Below, piece by piece: positions 1 through 8,311 of a DNA stretch of 64,000 nucleotides. Origin of the DNA: DASZKW01 sp035552775 (GTDB lineage: Bacteria; Actinomycetota; Acidimicrobiia; Acidimicrobiales; Palsa-688); the NCBI GenBank assembly GCA_035552775.1, contig DASZKW010000097.1, positions 19,123-83,122 on the forward strand, given 5' to 3'. The notes under the pieces were generated by a model. That model did no database searches and had not been told where the DNA came from. It saw only the letters and a program-made list of their open reading frames with translations. A program made the translations under genes and the position numbers. Numbering within the stretch: position 1 is the stretch's first letter; every line of letters begins with the position of its first letter.

Positions 1-54
1 CGAAGTGTCTATGTCCTGGAGGGCGAGTAGGGCGTCCTGCTCGGGTGAGCCCAT
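1..54 (-). CDS. N-terminus of a probable coiled-coil/C4 zinc-ribbon protein (partial)
   Basis: Reading leftwards from 54, an ATG opens a frame of 18 codons that runs off the window: M-G-S-P-E-Q-D-A-L-L-A-L-Q-D-I-D-T-S. The ATG shares one base with the TGA of the penicillin-binding protein gene (TGATG), so translation is probably coupled. The LLALQDIDT stretch resembles the first heptads of actinobacterial coiled-coil proteins that end in a C4 zinc ribbon, which often begin with a leucine-rich LLxLQxxDT segment. This is a family guess from 18 residues. The start and coupling are seen directly; the function is inferred. Confidence 0.45.
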   Translation of the reverse strand, partial: MGSPEQDALLALQDIDTS

Positions 55-2237
55 CAGCCGCTGGGCGACTTGGCATGCCCGCTAGGACGCCGCTTGCTGC
101 CGCTGCCGGTGCTGTAACCGCCGGCGCTGTAACCGCCGTTGCTGTAACCGCCGTTGCTGTAACCGCCGCTGCCGTAACCGCCGCTGCCGTAACCGCCGTT
201 GCTGTAACCGCCGCTGGCGTAACCGCCGTAACCGTAGGCGGAGATGCCGCCCGTGCCCGGGGAGGACACGAACTTACCGGGCGGGATGGCCGACGGGTTC
301 GGCAGGGGGAACGGCGTCGGCACCACACTCGCCATCGCCGGATCCATGAAGTCGTGCCACGCCTGAGCCGGGTAGCCACCGCCGAAGACCTGACCGCCGG
401 GACCGTACCGCATGGCGTAGGTCCCCGAGTCTCCCTTGGGATTTCCCATCCACACGCTCGCCGCCAGCTGGGGGGTTGCCCCGTTGAACCAGGCGTCGAC
501 GCTGTTGTCGGTGGTCCCGGTCTTGCCAGCCGCCTGCCGGTTGTACAGCCCGGCGGCGGTGCCGGTGCCGTGAAGCATCACGTTCTGGAGGTCCTGGAGC
601 ACCATGCGGTCGACCTGGGTTGACACCACCTGCTTGCCCGGCTGCTGGCCCTGATACACAGTCGCCTGCGTCTGGTCGACGATGTGGTCGATGAAGCTGG
701 GAGCGTGGTACACCCCATCGTCCGCAACCGTCGCGTAGGCGTCGGCCATCTGCAGCACGGTGACCCCCTCCCCCCCGATCACCAGCGACGGGTAGGGCAG
801 GAACTTCCCAGACGTGGAGGCGTTGGTGGTGAGCCCGAGCGCCTCGGCTTGGGCGATTACATTCGGAAGGCCCACGTGCTGGGCCAAGCGGATATAGGCG
901 CAGTTGATGGACTGGGCGGTGGCGGCGTCGATGGTAATGGCCCCCGCCCCCTCGCCGTCCGCCGCGTTGACCGGCGCCTTGTTCGGGGGGAGGTAGCCGG
1001 CACCGTAGGGGCCGGGGAAGCCCACGGGGCACGGCGCCGTCCCGTCGATGGTGTCGTGCGGGCCGTAACCCTGGGAGTAGGCGGCGAGCAGCGTAAACAG
1101 CTTGAATCCCGAGCCGGGTTGGCGGTATGCCTGGGTCGCATAGTCGAAGTCATTGGTCCCCGACGGCCCTCCGACGAGGGCCCGGACCTTCCCAGTCGCC
1201 GGTTCGATGGCGGCCAACGCGCCGGTGTCACCGTGAGGCGCGCCGACAGAGTCGATGTCCTTGGCCACCGCCGCCTCAGCGAGGGCCTGCTGGGTGGGGT
1301 CGAGGTTCGTGTAGATCTTGAGGCCACCCTCGAAGACGGCGTCGTAGCGCTCGGCATAGGTAGCGCCGAGTGGGCTCCCCGGGGCGAGCAGTTCGTCAGT
1401 CACGGCCCGGGCGTAGTAACCGAAGCCCTGGTCGGCGTTGACCTGGGGACGGTTGACGGCAATGGGCAGCGGCTGGGCGTCGGCTTGATCGGCCTGCGCC
1501 TGGGTCACGGTGCCGTAGTGCACCATGCGGGCGAGCACCTGGGACCTCCTGTCACGGGCTGCCTCAGGATGGGCGATGGGGTCATAGCCATTGGGATCCT
1601 GGATCATCCCCGCGAGGAGGGCTGCCTCGGCGAGGGTGACGCTGCTGGCATGAGACCCGAAGTACTCGCCCGCGGCCGCCTCGACGCCGTATGCGCCGTT
1701 GCCCAGATAGATCGTGTTGAGGTACGCCTGGAGGATCTGGTTCTTGCCGTACTTCTTCTGTAGGCGCTCGGCTAGCACCGCCTCCTTGACCTTGCGGGAC
1801 AGTTTGCGTACCGAGGTCAGGTAGGTCTGCTTCACGAGCTGCTGGGTGATGGTCGACCCGCCCTGGATGCCACCTGCCGCCGAGCTATCCGACGCCAGGG
1901 CCCGCAACGTCGAAGGGATGTCGACCCCGCCGTGCTGGTAGAACCGGGCGTCCTCGGTGTCGAGCACGGCATGGATGAGCAGCGCGGAAACTTGGTTGAG
2001 GGTGACAGGCTTGCGGTTGTCGGCAGCACGGAGCACCCCCAGGATGGTCGTACCGTCGTCGGCGTAAATGATCGACGGCTGAGAGAGGCTGGCGCCGAGC
2101 GGGGCCAGGGGGGCGGCGGTGGCACTGGCTGCACCCGAAAGCAGTTGCCCGGTCATGGCGACGGCTCCGAAGGCGGCACCCGTGAGCACGAGCGCACCCG
2201 CGACGGCGATGCTGACGAAACGCAACAGCTGGTGCAC
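54..2237 (-). CDS. Class A penicillin-binding protein (transglycosylase/transpeptidase)
   Basis: Bifunctional murein synthase of 727 aa that polymerises lipid II and cross-links stem peptides outside the membrane. An N-terminal hydrophobic segment (about residues 7-35) anchors it. The GT51 glycosyltransferase domain has the EDARFYQHGG motif (E95) and GGSTITQQ (126-133). The transpeptidase domain has all three motifs: SGFK with nucleophile S376, SIN at 443-445 and KTG at 572-574. The C-terminus (671-710) is eight GGY-type pentapeptides followed by a basic tail. The start is a GTG at 2237; TAGCAT lies 9 nt upstream of it. It follows the Ppx gene on the same strand by 53 bp and overlaps the next gene by 1 bp. 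Homologues commonly end in a disordered Pro/Gly tail; this regular GGYxx array is less usual. Confidence 0.95.
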   Translation of the reverse strand: MHQLLRFVSIAVAGALVLTGAAFGAVAMTGQLLSGAASATAAPLAPLGASLSQPSIIYADDGTTILGVLRAADNRKPVTLNQVSALLIHAVLDTEDARFYQHGGVDIPSTLRALASDSSAAGGIQGGSTITQQLVKQTYLTSVRKLSRKVKEAVLAERLQKKYGKNQILQAYLNTIYLGNGAYGVEAAAGEYFGSHASSVTLAEAALLAGMIQDPNGYDPIAHPEAARDRRSQVLARMVHYGTVTQAQADQADAQPLPIAVNRPQVNADQGFGYYARAVTDELLAPGSPLGATYAERYDAVFEGGLKIYTNLDPTQQALAEAAVAKDIDSVGAPHGDTGALAAIEPATGKVRALVGGPSGTNDFDYATQAYRQPGSGFKLFTLLAAYSQGYGPHDTIDGTAPCPVGFPGPYGAGYLPPNKAPVNAADGEGAGAITIDAATAQSINCAYIRLAQHVGLPNVIAQAEALGLTTNASTSGKFLPYPSLVIGGEGVTVLQMADAYATVADDGVYHAPSFIDHIVDQTQATVYQGQQPGKQVVSTQVDRMVLQDLQNVMLHGTGTAAGLYNRQAAGKTGTTDNSVDAWFNGATPQLAASVWMGNPKGDSGTYAMRYGPGGQVFGGGYPAQAWHDFMDPAMASVVPTPFPLPNPSAIPPGKFVSSPGTGGISAYGYGGYASGGYSNGGYGSGGYGSGGYSNGGYSNGGYSAGGYSTGSGSKRRPSGHAKSPSG
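108..227 (-). repeat. Eight in-frame 15-bp repeats in the PBP tail
   Basis: Eight consecutive 15-bp units encode GGYAS, GGYSN, GGYGS, GGYGS, GGYSN, GGYSN, GGYSA and GGYST. The first three codons of each unit are constant and only codons 4-5 vary, which is the pattern left by slippage or unequal crossing-over in coding sequence. The array adds a flexible Gly/Tyr-rich extension to the cell-wall synthase outside the cell. Confidence 0.9.
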
Positions 2238-2246
2238 CGAAGCGTC

Positions 2247-2252
2247 ATGCTA
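2247..2252 (-). promoter_or_regulatory. Possible -10 element (TAGCAT) for the PBP gene
   Basis: TAGCAT on the minus strand ends 9 nt before the GTG at 2237, in the 53-bp gap after the Ppx gene. A short GC stem (arms 2267-2272 and 2276-2281) sits just upstream and could separate the two genes. No clear -35 element is visible. Confidence 0.35.
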
Positions 2253-2289
2253 GCGGCGTTGGGCCCCCCGGCGGCGCCGGGTGAGTCTT

Positions 2290-3876
2290 TCAAACCGCGA
2301 GTTGGTCGGCCAGGGTTCCCCGCTCGACCAGCTCCAAGCGGCACGAAAACAACCGCTCGAGTAGCTCGCCCTTGCGGCGGAGACCGTACCTTTCCAGATC
2401 GATGTCGCCGTCCGCGTCAACATTCACCTCGATCAGAGGCCCGGGCCCGGATGTGACACGGACGTCGCGCACCGGCCCCCCGTGGCCTCGGTCGAGGCCA
2501 TCGGCCGCCTGGAGGAGGGCGATGAGCGGCAACGTCCGCTCGCGCCGTGCGGGCGCCAGCCCGGCCCACGCCTCGAACGATGCCTTCGGATTGCCGCGCC
2601 GATGGAAGCGTCCGAGACAAGCCAGTACGTCCACTTCTTCGGGACTGAAGCCCCGAAGGCGGCCATGCTGGATCAAATAGGCGCTGTGGCGCTCGTGGTT
2701 GTCAGCGCTGACATGCTCGCCCACGTCGTGGAGCAGCGCGCCGAACTCGAGGAGCTCACGGTCCTCGGCCCCGAGCCCGTGGCGCTCGACGGTCCCGTCG
2801 AACAGCTCCACCGCCAGGCGGGCGACCTTGCGCGAGTGGACGTCGGGCCAGCGGCACCGCCGGCACAGGTCGAGCACCGACCGGCGCCGCAGCGCCGACG
2901 GGTCATCGGCGCGTGTCCCCGCCGTGCTGGTAGCGATCGCGTCGAGGACCATGCCCTCGCGAAGCGCCCACTCGCAGCCGATGAGCTGGTCGATCCCGGC
3001 CATGTCCATGACCGTGACGCATGTCAGGATCCCGGCGGGCAGCAGGTCCGCCCGGCGCGCGTCGACGCCGGGCAGGTCCGCCCGCTGGGCGGAAGTCTGT
3101 TTCAACAGGTCCTCTTCGAGCTGACGGAGACGGTCGATGCCGACGCCGAGCTGGTTCACCGACGCCGGCACCTGGCCGTCGTCCGCCGCCGCCAAGCGGA
3201 TCAAGGTCGTGAGCGTTCCCGAACTGGCGATCCCGCGCACCGGCGACGCCGCCTCGATTTCGGGCATGCACGGCTCCAGCGCCTCCCTGACCCGGCGCAC
3301 CACCCGGCGGCGGTCGCCCGCCGAAGGGGGGTCGGAGCGCACCAACTCTGCGGTGAGCTTGGCCACCCCCAGCTCCAGGCTTGTGCACCACTCCAATCCG
3401 CTCTGGTCGCCGACCATGAGCTCGAGGCTGCCGCCGCCCAGGTCCATGGCCAACGCGGGACGTGTCCCCGGCTCAGAGGGCCGCTCGGGCCCGGCGTCTA
3501 TCACGACGCTAGCTCGCACCGCTCCGAAGATCAGGCGGGCCTCCTCCTCGCCGGTGATTACACGCACTTGGATCCCGGTGGCGACCTCGATCCGGGTTAT
3601 CAGCTCGGCGGCGTCGCTCGCATGGCGCAGAGCGGCGGTCCCGCAGGCCACGATCTCTTCGGCGTCGAGCGACTCGGCCAGGGCGGCGAAGCGGCGCACG
3701 ACGTCCAGTGCGGCCCGGCCGGCGACGTCGCCTACCTCGCCGGTGAGGGCCACCCGGCTGCCGATGCGCAGCATCTCCTTGTCACGCACGATCGGCTCCA
3801 GGCTTCCGTCGGGGCGAACGTCGGCAACGAGGAGGTGGAACGAGTTGCTGCCCAGGTCCAGGGCGGCGATGCGCAC
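2290..3876 (-). CDS. Ppx/GppA family phosphatase (exopolyphosphatase or pppGpp phosphohydrolase)
   Basis: Protein of 528 aa in the ASKHA fold. The start has LDLGSNSFHLLVADV (phosphate-1 loop), then EEEARLIFGAV and LAMDLGGGSLELM (phosphate-2 loop). An HD-like C-terminal domain follows, with LLHDVGEHVS and FHRRGN, making this the long Ppx form. The GTG at 3876 is chosen because homologues begin right at VRIAALDLGSN, and TACGGT lies 7 nt upstream of it; an upstream in-frame start would overlap the preceding gene. The upstream neighbour on the same strand is a CYTH-CHAD protein, and CHAD domains bind polyphosphate, so polyphosphate turnover is the more likely role. pppGpp hydrolysis cannot be excluded. 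Confidence 0.9.
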   Translation of the reverse strand: MRIAALDLGSNSFHLLVADVRPDGSLEPIVRDKEMLRIGSRVALTGEVGDVAGRAALDVVRRFAALAESLDAEEIVACGTAALRHASDAAELITRIEVATGIQVRVITGEEEARLIFGAVRASVVIDAGPERPSEPGTRPALAMDLGGGSLELMVGDQSGLEWCTSLELGVAKLTAELVRSDPPSAGDRRRVVRRVREALEPCMPEIEAASPVRGIASSGTLTTLIRLAAADDGQVPASVNQLGVGIDRLRQLEEDLLKQTSAQRADLPGVDARRADLLPAGILTCVTVMDMAGIDQLIGCEWALREGMVLDAIATSTAGTRADDPSALRRRSVLDLCRRCRWPDVHSRKVARLAVELFDGTVERHGLGAEDRELLEFGALLHDVGEHVSADNHERHSAYLIQHGRLRGFSPEEVDVLACLGRFHRRGNPKASFEAWAGLAPARRERTLPLIALLQAADGLDRGHGGPVRDVRVTSGPGPLIEVNVDADGDIDLERYGLRRKGELLERLFSCRLELVERGTLADQLAV

Positions 3877-3883
3877 CCTGGGG

Positions 3884-3889
3884 ACCGTA
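3884..3889 (-). promoter_or_regulatory. Candidate leaderless -10 (TACGGT) for the Ppx gene
   Basis: TACGGT ends 7 nt upstream of the GTG at 3876, a start that was picked independently from protein homology. It lies in the 28-bp gap after the CYTH-CHAD gene, so Ppx may have its own promoter inside the cluster. Confidence 0.45.
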
Positions 3890-3904
3890 CAGCACCGCCG
3901 GTGC

Positions 3905-5521
3905 TCAACGGAACCAATCGCGGCGATGCTTGTCCGCCAGCGCCCGCCAAGGGCGCCGCCACTGGCGCCGGGCGTCATCCTGGACCCGGCGCTCCCCGGC
4001 GATCAACTGGCCCGTCACAACTGAACGCGCTCCGCCGTCCTGGCGGGCCGCGGCGCGCAACCAGCCCTCGGCCACGACCGCGTCGTGGTGGTCGCCGAGC
4101 ACCGACTGGAGGGCGGCGGCGTCCTTGGCCGTGCGGCGCGCGGCTTTGCCGGCGACCGGGGCCACCGCCTCGCACGCGTAGCGCAGGCGTTTGGCCATGA
4201 TGCGAACCTCGTGCAGGGCGTCGTCGGCAGGGTCGTCGCCGAGGTCACCCACCGCCTTGTCCAGATTTCGCCACGGCGGGCGCACCAGGCGGGGGACCAT
4301 CTCGATGGCCGGCGCCGACCCGTCGACCGCCGGGCCGCCGCCTTCCACCTCCGGCGCACCCCCGGCGTCCACCTCCGGCCCGCAGCCGGCCTCCCCCGCC
4401 CCCCGAAGGCCGACGGGTGGGTCCAGCGCGCCGACCACCAGGGTGTCGAGGAGGGCGAGATAGCGATCGCTGTCCATCGCTGTCCGCAGGTCGCGGCGGG
4501 CGACCTTGCGTTGAGCGGCGAGACGCCGGAGCAGCGGTTCGGCTGCCGCCCGGTCGCATGCGGCCAGATCGCCGACCCGGCCTGCCAGGCGATCCCCGAG
4601 CACGTCGGCGTCGCGCACGGCGCCGAGGGCGCGGGCCAGCCAGCCCAGTTCCTCGCGCACGGTCCGGGTCCAGGCGTCGTCGAGCAGCCTGGCGAAGCTT
4701 CTCAGGTCCGACCGCAGCCGGCGTGTGGCCACCCGGGCCTGGTGGACATCCTCGGGATCCTCGTCCAGGCGCACCCCCGGGTCGTGGTCCACCAGGCGGG
4801 TGTAGCCGGCGGCTATCGCAGCACCGATCATCTCCTTGACCGAGGCCTCGGACCCGAGGGCAGGGACAACCACGTCGGGCGGGGCGGTGGCCCGCCGGCC
4901 CAGGGCGCGCACCACCTTGGGCCGGTCGTCACCGGGCACGGCACCGGCGTCTCGCAACCGCTCGACCACGGCGTCGAGCAGGTCCGCCGATCCCACCACC
5001 TCGACCTCCACCTCCCGGAACCGGGCGGCGAGGCGGCGCCCGTCCATCACCGACACGATGTCGTCGTCCACCTCGAGAAGCGCTCCGCCGGCGGCGTCGG
5101 TGAGAAGCGTTCGCCGGCGCAGGGTGACGAGCCTGGCCACGGGGCCGAGGCACCGCCCGTGGCTGAGAGCGCGCACCAGGTCGGCTGCGGGGCGGGGCGG
5201 GGCGGTCCGCCCCCCCGCCCAGGTCAGCTCCTTACGGACCAACCCTTTGCCGTCGGGAGGCGCGCGCAGCTTGAGGGTCCAGCCGCGCTCACCGGTGCCA
5301 GCGGCTTGGCGGTCCTGGCGGTAGCGCAATGTGATCCCGTTGCGCATGAGCCGGAGGTCAGGCGTGTCGTAGTACACGGCCTGCAGGCGGGCGTCGGGCA
5401 TCGCCTCGGCCAGCACTCCGGGGGCGATCCCCTCGAAGTCGGGGACGGAGAAGCCGACACCGGCTTCGAGCTTGACCTCGTGCTCGACATGCGCGGAGTG
5501 CTCGACGTGCGCGGCGCCCAC
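3905..5521 (-). CDS. CYTH and CHAD domain protein
   Basis: Protein of 538 aa. The N-terminal CYTH (triphosphate tunnel metalloenzyme) domain starts with HEVKLE, the ExExK-type signature, and continues to about residue 200 with the usual charged tunnel strands. The CHAD domain follows, an alpha-helical domain with conserved histidines and basic residues: VHQARVATRRLRSDLRSF in its first half and LHEVRIMAKRLRYACEAV in its second. A Gly/Glu-rich insert of roughly 35 residues separates the CHAD halves. CHAD domains bind inorganic polyphosphate and CYTH domains hydrolyse tri- or polyphosphates. The Ppx-type gene lies 28 bp downstream. The start is a GTG; the first residues (HVEHSAHVEH) contain a small duplication, so the exact start is uncertain. 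Confidence 0.9.
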   Translation of the reverse strand: MGAAHVEHSAHVEHEVKLEAGVGFSVPDFEGIAPGVLAEAMPDARLQAVYYDTPDLRLMRNGITLRYRQDRQAAGTGERGWTLKLRAPPDGKGLVRKELTWAGGRTAPPRPAADLVRALSHGRCLGPVARLVTLRRRTLLTDAAGGALLEVDDDIVSVMDGRRLAARFREVEVEVVGSADLLDAVVERLRDAGAVPGDDRPKVVRALGRRATAPPDVVVPALGSEASVKEMIGAAIAAGYTRLVDHDPGVRLDEDPEDVHQARVATRRLRSDLRSFARLLDDAWTRTVREELGWLARALGAVRDADVLGDRLAGRVGDLAACDRAAAEPLLRRLAAQRKVARRDLRTAMDSDRYLALLDTLVVGALDPPVGLRGAGEAGCGPEVDAGGAPEVEGGGPAVDGSAPAIEMVPRLVRPPWRNLDKAVGDLGDDPADDALHEVRIMAKRLRYACEAVAPVAGKAARRTAKDAAALQSVLGDHHDAVVAEGWLRAAARQDGGARSVVTGQLIAGERRVQDDARRQWRRPWRALADKHRRDWFR

Positions 5522-5546
5522 CGGGAGATGCTAACCAGGAGGTCGA

Positions 5547-6701
5547 TCAGTACGAGCGCGGCAGGCCGAGGCTGTGCTGGGCCACGTAGTTGAGGATCAT
5601 CTCCCGACTCACGGGGGCGATGCGAAGCAGCCTGACCATCCCCCACAAGTCGGCCAGGCCGTACTCCGAGGCCAGTCCGTTGCCACCGTGCACCTGGATG
5701 GCGGCGTCGAGGGCAGAGTCGGCGGCGTCGGCGGCGGCCAGCTTGGCCATGTTGGCGGCCTCACCGGCGCCGTCGGCGCCATTGTCATGGAGCCACGCCG
5801 CCTTGGTGGTCATCAGCCGGGCCAGCTCGACGTCGATCTTGGCCTGCGCCAGGGGGTGTGCCAACCCCTGGTGCGAGCCGATCGGCACTCCCCACACCGA
5901 GCGCTCCCGTGCGTACGCGGAGGCCTTGTCGAGGGCATAGCGGCCGAGCCCGTTGGCGAGGGCCGCCCCCATGATGCGCTCGGGGTTGAGCCCGAAAAAC
6001 ACCTGACGGAGGCCGTCGCCCTCGGTCCCGAGTAGGCGATCCGAGCCGACAGCGACGTCGTCGAAGAACAAGGTGAACTGCTTTTCCGGCGAGCGGATCT
6101 CCACCGGGATCACCGTCCGGTCGAGGCCAGCCGCGTCTGCGTCGACGATGAAAAGAGACAGCCGGGCCTTACCGGTCGCCTCGTCGTCGCCGGTGCGGGC
6201 CACCACGAGGATGGCGGCGGCCTCGTCGACACCGGAGATGTAGCACTTGACACCCCTCAGGAGCCACCCCTCCCCGTCTCGGCGGGCGGTGGTGGACAGG
6301 CGGTGGCTGTTGGAGCCGGCGTCGGGCTCGGTGATGGCGAAGACCACCTTCTCGCCTGCCGCCAGGCGGGGCAGCCACGCCCCCTGCTGGTCGTCGGTCC
6401 CGAACCGGGCGATGAGCTCGCCCGAGATGGCACACGAGACCAGCATCAGTAGCAGGGGGCAGCCCTGGGCGGCCAGCTCCTCGCCCACCACGGCCAACTC
6501 GCTGACGCCCTGGCCCCCTCCGCCGTGGACCTCGGGGAGATTGACGCTCAGGTAGCCGTGGCCGGCCATGGCCTGCCACAGCTCGGTGACCCGGCCGTCG
6601 GTCCTCGCCTTCTCCGCGTAGTAGGCGTGGCCCCACTGGCCGGCCAGCTTGGCCACCGAGGACCGCAGCTCGGCGTGCAGGTCATCCTCGACGAAGTTCA
6701 T
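5547..6701 (-). CDS. Acyl-CoA dehydrogenase family protein
   Basis: FAD-dependent acyl-CoA dehydrogenase-type protein of 384 aa, close to the usual length. The N-terminal helical domain contains LPEVHGGGGQG. The middle beta domain has the FAD-contact motif ITEPDAGSNSHRL. The C-terminal helical domain ends with QVHGGNGLASEYGLADLWGM, the region that usually lines the flavin. The ATG at 6701 has a good Shine-Dalgarno (GGGAGG, 5 nt spacing), unlike many genes here. The substrate cannot be read from the sequence. It may begin the run that continues into the CYTH-CHAD gene 25 bp downstream, although no functional link is obvious. Confidence 0.9.
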   Translation of the reverse strand: MNFVEDDLHAELRSSVAKLAGQWGHAYYAEKARTDGRVTELWQAMAGHGYLSVNLPEVHGGGGQGVSELAVVGEELAAQGCPLLLMLVSCAISGELIARFGTDDQQGAWLPRLAAGEKVVFAITEPDAGSNSHRLSTTARRDGEGWLLRGVKCYISGVDEAAAILVVARTGDDEATGKARLSLFIVDADAAGLDRTVIPVEIRSPEKQFTLFFDDVAVGSDRLLGTEGDGLRQVFFGLNPERIMGAALANGLGRYALDKASAYARERSVWGVPIGSHQGLAHPLAQAKIDVELARLMTTKAAWLHDNGADGAGEAANMAKLAAADAADSALDAAIQVHGGNGLASEYGLADLWGMVRLLRIAPVSREMILNYVAQHSLGLPRSY

Positions 6702-6740
6702 CGTTGCCTCCCCGTCTCGCGACCACGCTATCTGCGGTCG

Positions 6741-7565
6741 TCAGCTCGGCCGCCAGATGCCAACCACCGTGCGGTCGTCGTGGCAACCCTGGCGGGAGAA
6801 ATCGGCGAGTAGGGCGAGGTCAAGTGGTGGCGGGGGGGCGGCGAGAGCGGCGGCAAACGCGGGCACCACCGTCTCGGGCCCGTCGCGCAGGGGGCCCGCC
6901 ACCCCGTCGGTGACGAGGAACAACGCCTCCCCCGCCTCGAGGTGTCCGTTGGCTTGTTCCGTCGCTGCTTCGTCGGCGGGAAGCGCGGCGGTGGCTGTAT
7001 CCGCCACACCCCCTCCGTCGCCGGTGGCGGGGAAGGCCTCCGTCCACGCCCCGGATCCGACGAGCACGAAGGCGGTGCTGTCGCCCACCCGGAGCAGCGA
7101 CCAATCGCCTTCCCCCGTGACCGCGGCCACCACCAGGGTGGTGGCACCCGCCGGCCCTGAACGGGTTGCGTCCCTCACCGCCCGGTCTGCGGCACCGACA
7201 GCCGCTCGACACGCGGCGGCCGCCCCTTTCGCCAACTCCTCGGCTCGGGTCAACACGTCGGCCCCCGCGGCGCTCGCGGCGTCGACCGCCGAGGCCGACG
7301 CCAGCGCGGCGCCCTCGGTTGCGCTGACCCCATCGGCGACCGCGGCGAAAACCCAGCCCTCCCCCGCCCGCCAGGCATAGGCGTCCTCCCCGGCCCCCCC
7401 GGCCAGGCGGTGGCGCACCCCGGCCACGCTGGCGGCGCGCACCACCAGCGGTCCGTCGCCCCCGTCGGCCCGGTAGGCGGCGGCCGCAGAAGTCACCCGG
7501 GGGCGCAGTCTCGCCGGTGCGGTCGACGCCGGCGACGGGCGGCCCAACGTCGGCGGTTGCAGCAC
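6741..7565 (-). CDS. PP2C-type serine/threonine protein phosphatase
   Basis: Cytosolic PP2C-fold phosphatase of 274 aa. The metal-binding motifs are present in order: VADGVSATEG (in place of ADGMGG), LRVGDSTAFVL, LVTDGVAG, and the terminal CHDDRTVVGIW with the DD pair. It is the last gene of a three-gene set with the vWA protein (6 bp upstream) and the kinase-like protein, so it probably reverses phosphorylation by that kinase. The start is a GTG directly after the vWA stop. The first 35 residues are Pro/Ala-rich and not clearly part of the fold, so an internal start is possible. Confidence 0.85.
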   Translation of the reverse strand: MLQPPTLGRPSPASTAPARLRPRVTSAAAAYRADGGDGPLVVRAASVAGVRHRLAGGAGEDAYAWRAGEGWVFAAVADGVSATEGAALASASAVDAASAAGADVLTRAEELAKGAAAACRAAVGAADRAVRDATRSGPAGATTLVVAAVTGEGDWSLLRVGDSTAFVLVGSGAWTEAFPATGDGGGVADTATAALPADEAATEQANGHLEAGEALFLVTDGVAGPLRDGPETVVPAFAAALAAPPPPLDLALLADFSRQGCHDDRTVVGIWRPS

Positions 7566-7571
7566 GCCCGA

Positions 7572-8279
7572 TCAGTCCAGATGGTCGACGGGGATCGCCG
7601 TCATGCTCGCCACGTCGGGGGGCACCAGCTGGGCGGCCCCGCCGTAGACACTCGCCGACGAGCTCACGATCGACGAGATGAGACCGGCCATCAGCTCGGG
7701 TACCACCTTGGCCGGCTCCGCTCCCTCATCGGCGATGAACGCCCGGTTGGCCTTGCGCTCACTCACCTCGGCCAGCACCCCGGCGTCGGCCGAACCGAAG
7801 CCGAAAGCCAAGATGTTCGGGTGGCGTTTCCATCCCGGGTCGACCAGGCGGGCGTGGGCAGCCCGCCACGTAGCAGGGTCGTCGGTCGGCTGCCCGTCGG
7901 ATATGAACACCACCGCGGGACGGTACCAGCGGTCTCCGGCCGCCCGGCTGTTCTGGTAGTCGGCCTCGATGGTGCGGCGCAGGTGGTCGAACGCCACCCC
8001 GTACGACGTCCGCCCCCCCGTTGTCACCGCCGGCACCTCGTCCACGACCGACAGGTCGCACAGCGCCAGGACGGTTCGGGCCACGTCGCTGAAGGTCACC
8101 ACCCCGAAGCGGATCACCTCGGCGATGGCGGGATCCTCGCCGATGGCGGCGCGTAGCGCGGGAAGCTGACGGTTGACGCCTTCGATCGGTTCGCCGGCCA
8201 TGGACGCCGAAACGTCGAGGCACAGATAGAAGGGGAAGACGGCGTAGCGCTCCTCCACGCCGACGCTCTCGGAGGGCAT
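7572..8279 (-). CDS. von Willebrand factor type A protein, TerY-like
   Basis: Single-domain vWA protein of about 235 aa with no signal peptide. The MIDAS motif DVSAS lies at residues 22-26 (DxSxS), followed by TFSD and the threonine motif region TTGGRTSYG. FISDGQPTDD is the third metal-site loop. The compact cytosolic form resembles TerY-type vWA proteins, which are found beside a PP2C phosphatase and a protein kinase, as here. ATG 8279 is taken as the start; a GTG directly before it (8282) is an alternative. It probably acts as a metal-dependent scaffold or substrate in the phosphorylation module. That role comes from family context and is not shown by the sequence. Confidence 0.85.
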   Translation of the reverse strand: MPSESVGVEERYAVFPFYLCLDVSASMAGEPIEGVNRQLPALRAAIGEDPAIAEVIRFGVVTFSDVARTVLALCDLSVVDEVPAVTTGGRTSYGVAFDHLRRTIEADYQNSRAAGDRWYRPAVVFISDGQPTDDPATWRAAHARLVDPGWKRHPNILAFGFGSADAGVLAEVSERKANRAFIADEGAEPAKVVPELMAGLISSIVSSSASVYGGAAQLVPPDVASMTAIPVDHLD

Positions 8280-8311
8280 CACCCGACGCTACCGACTGGG
8301 CGCCGTCGGCG

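Noticed and set aside
108..227. CRISPR-like array
   Set aside because: Units are 15 bp, adjacent, in frame and encode GGY pentapeptides; there are no spacers and no cas genes.
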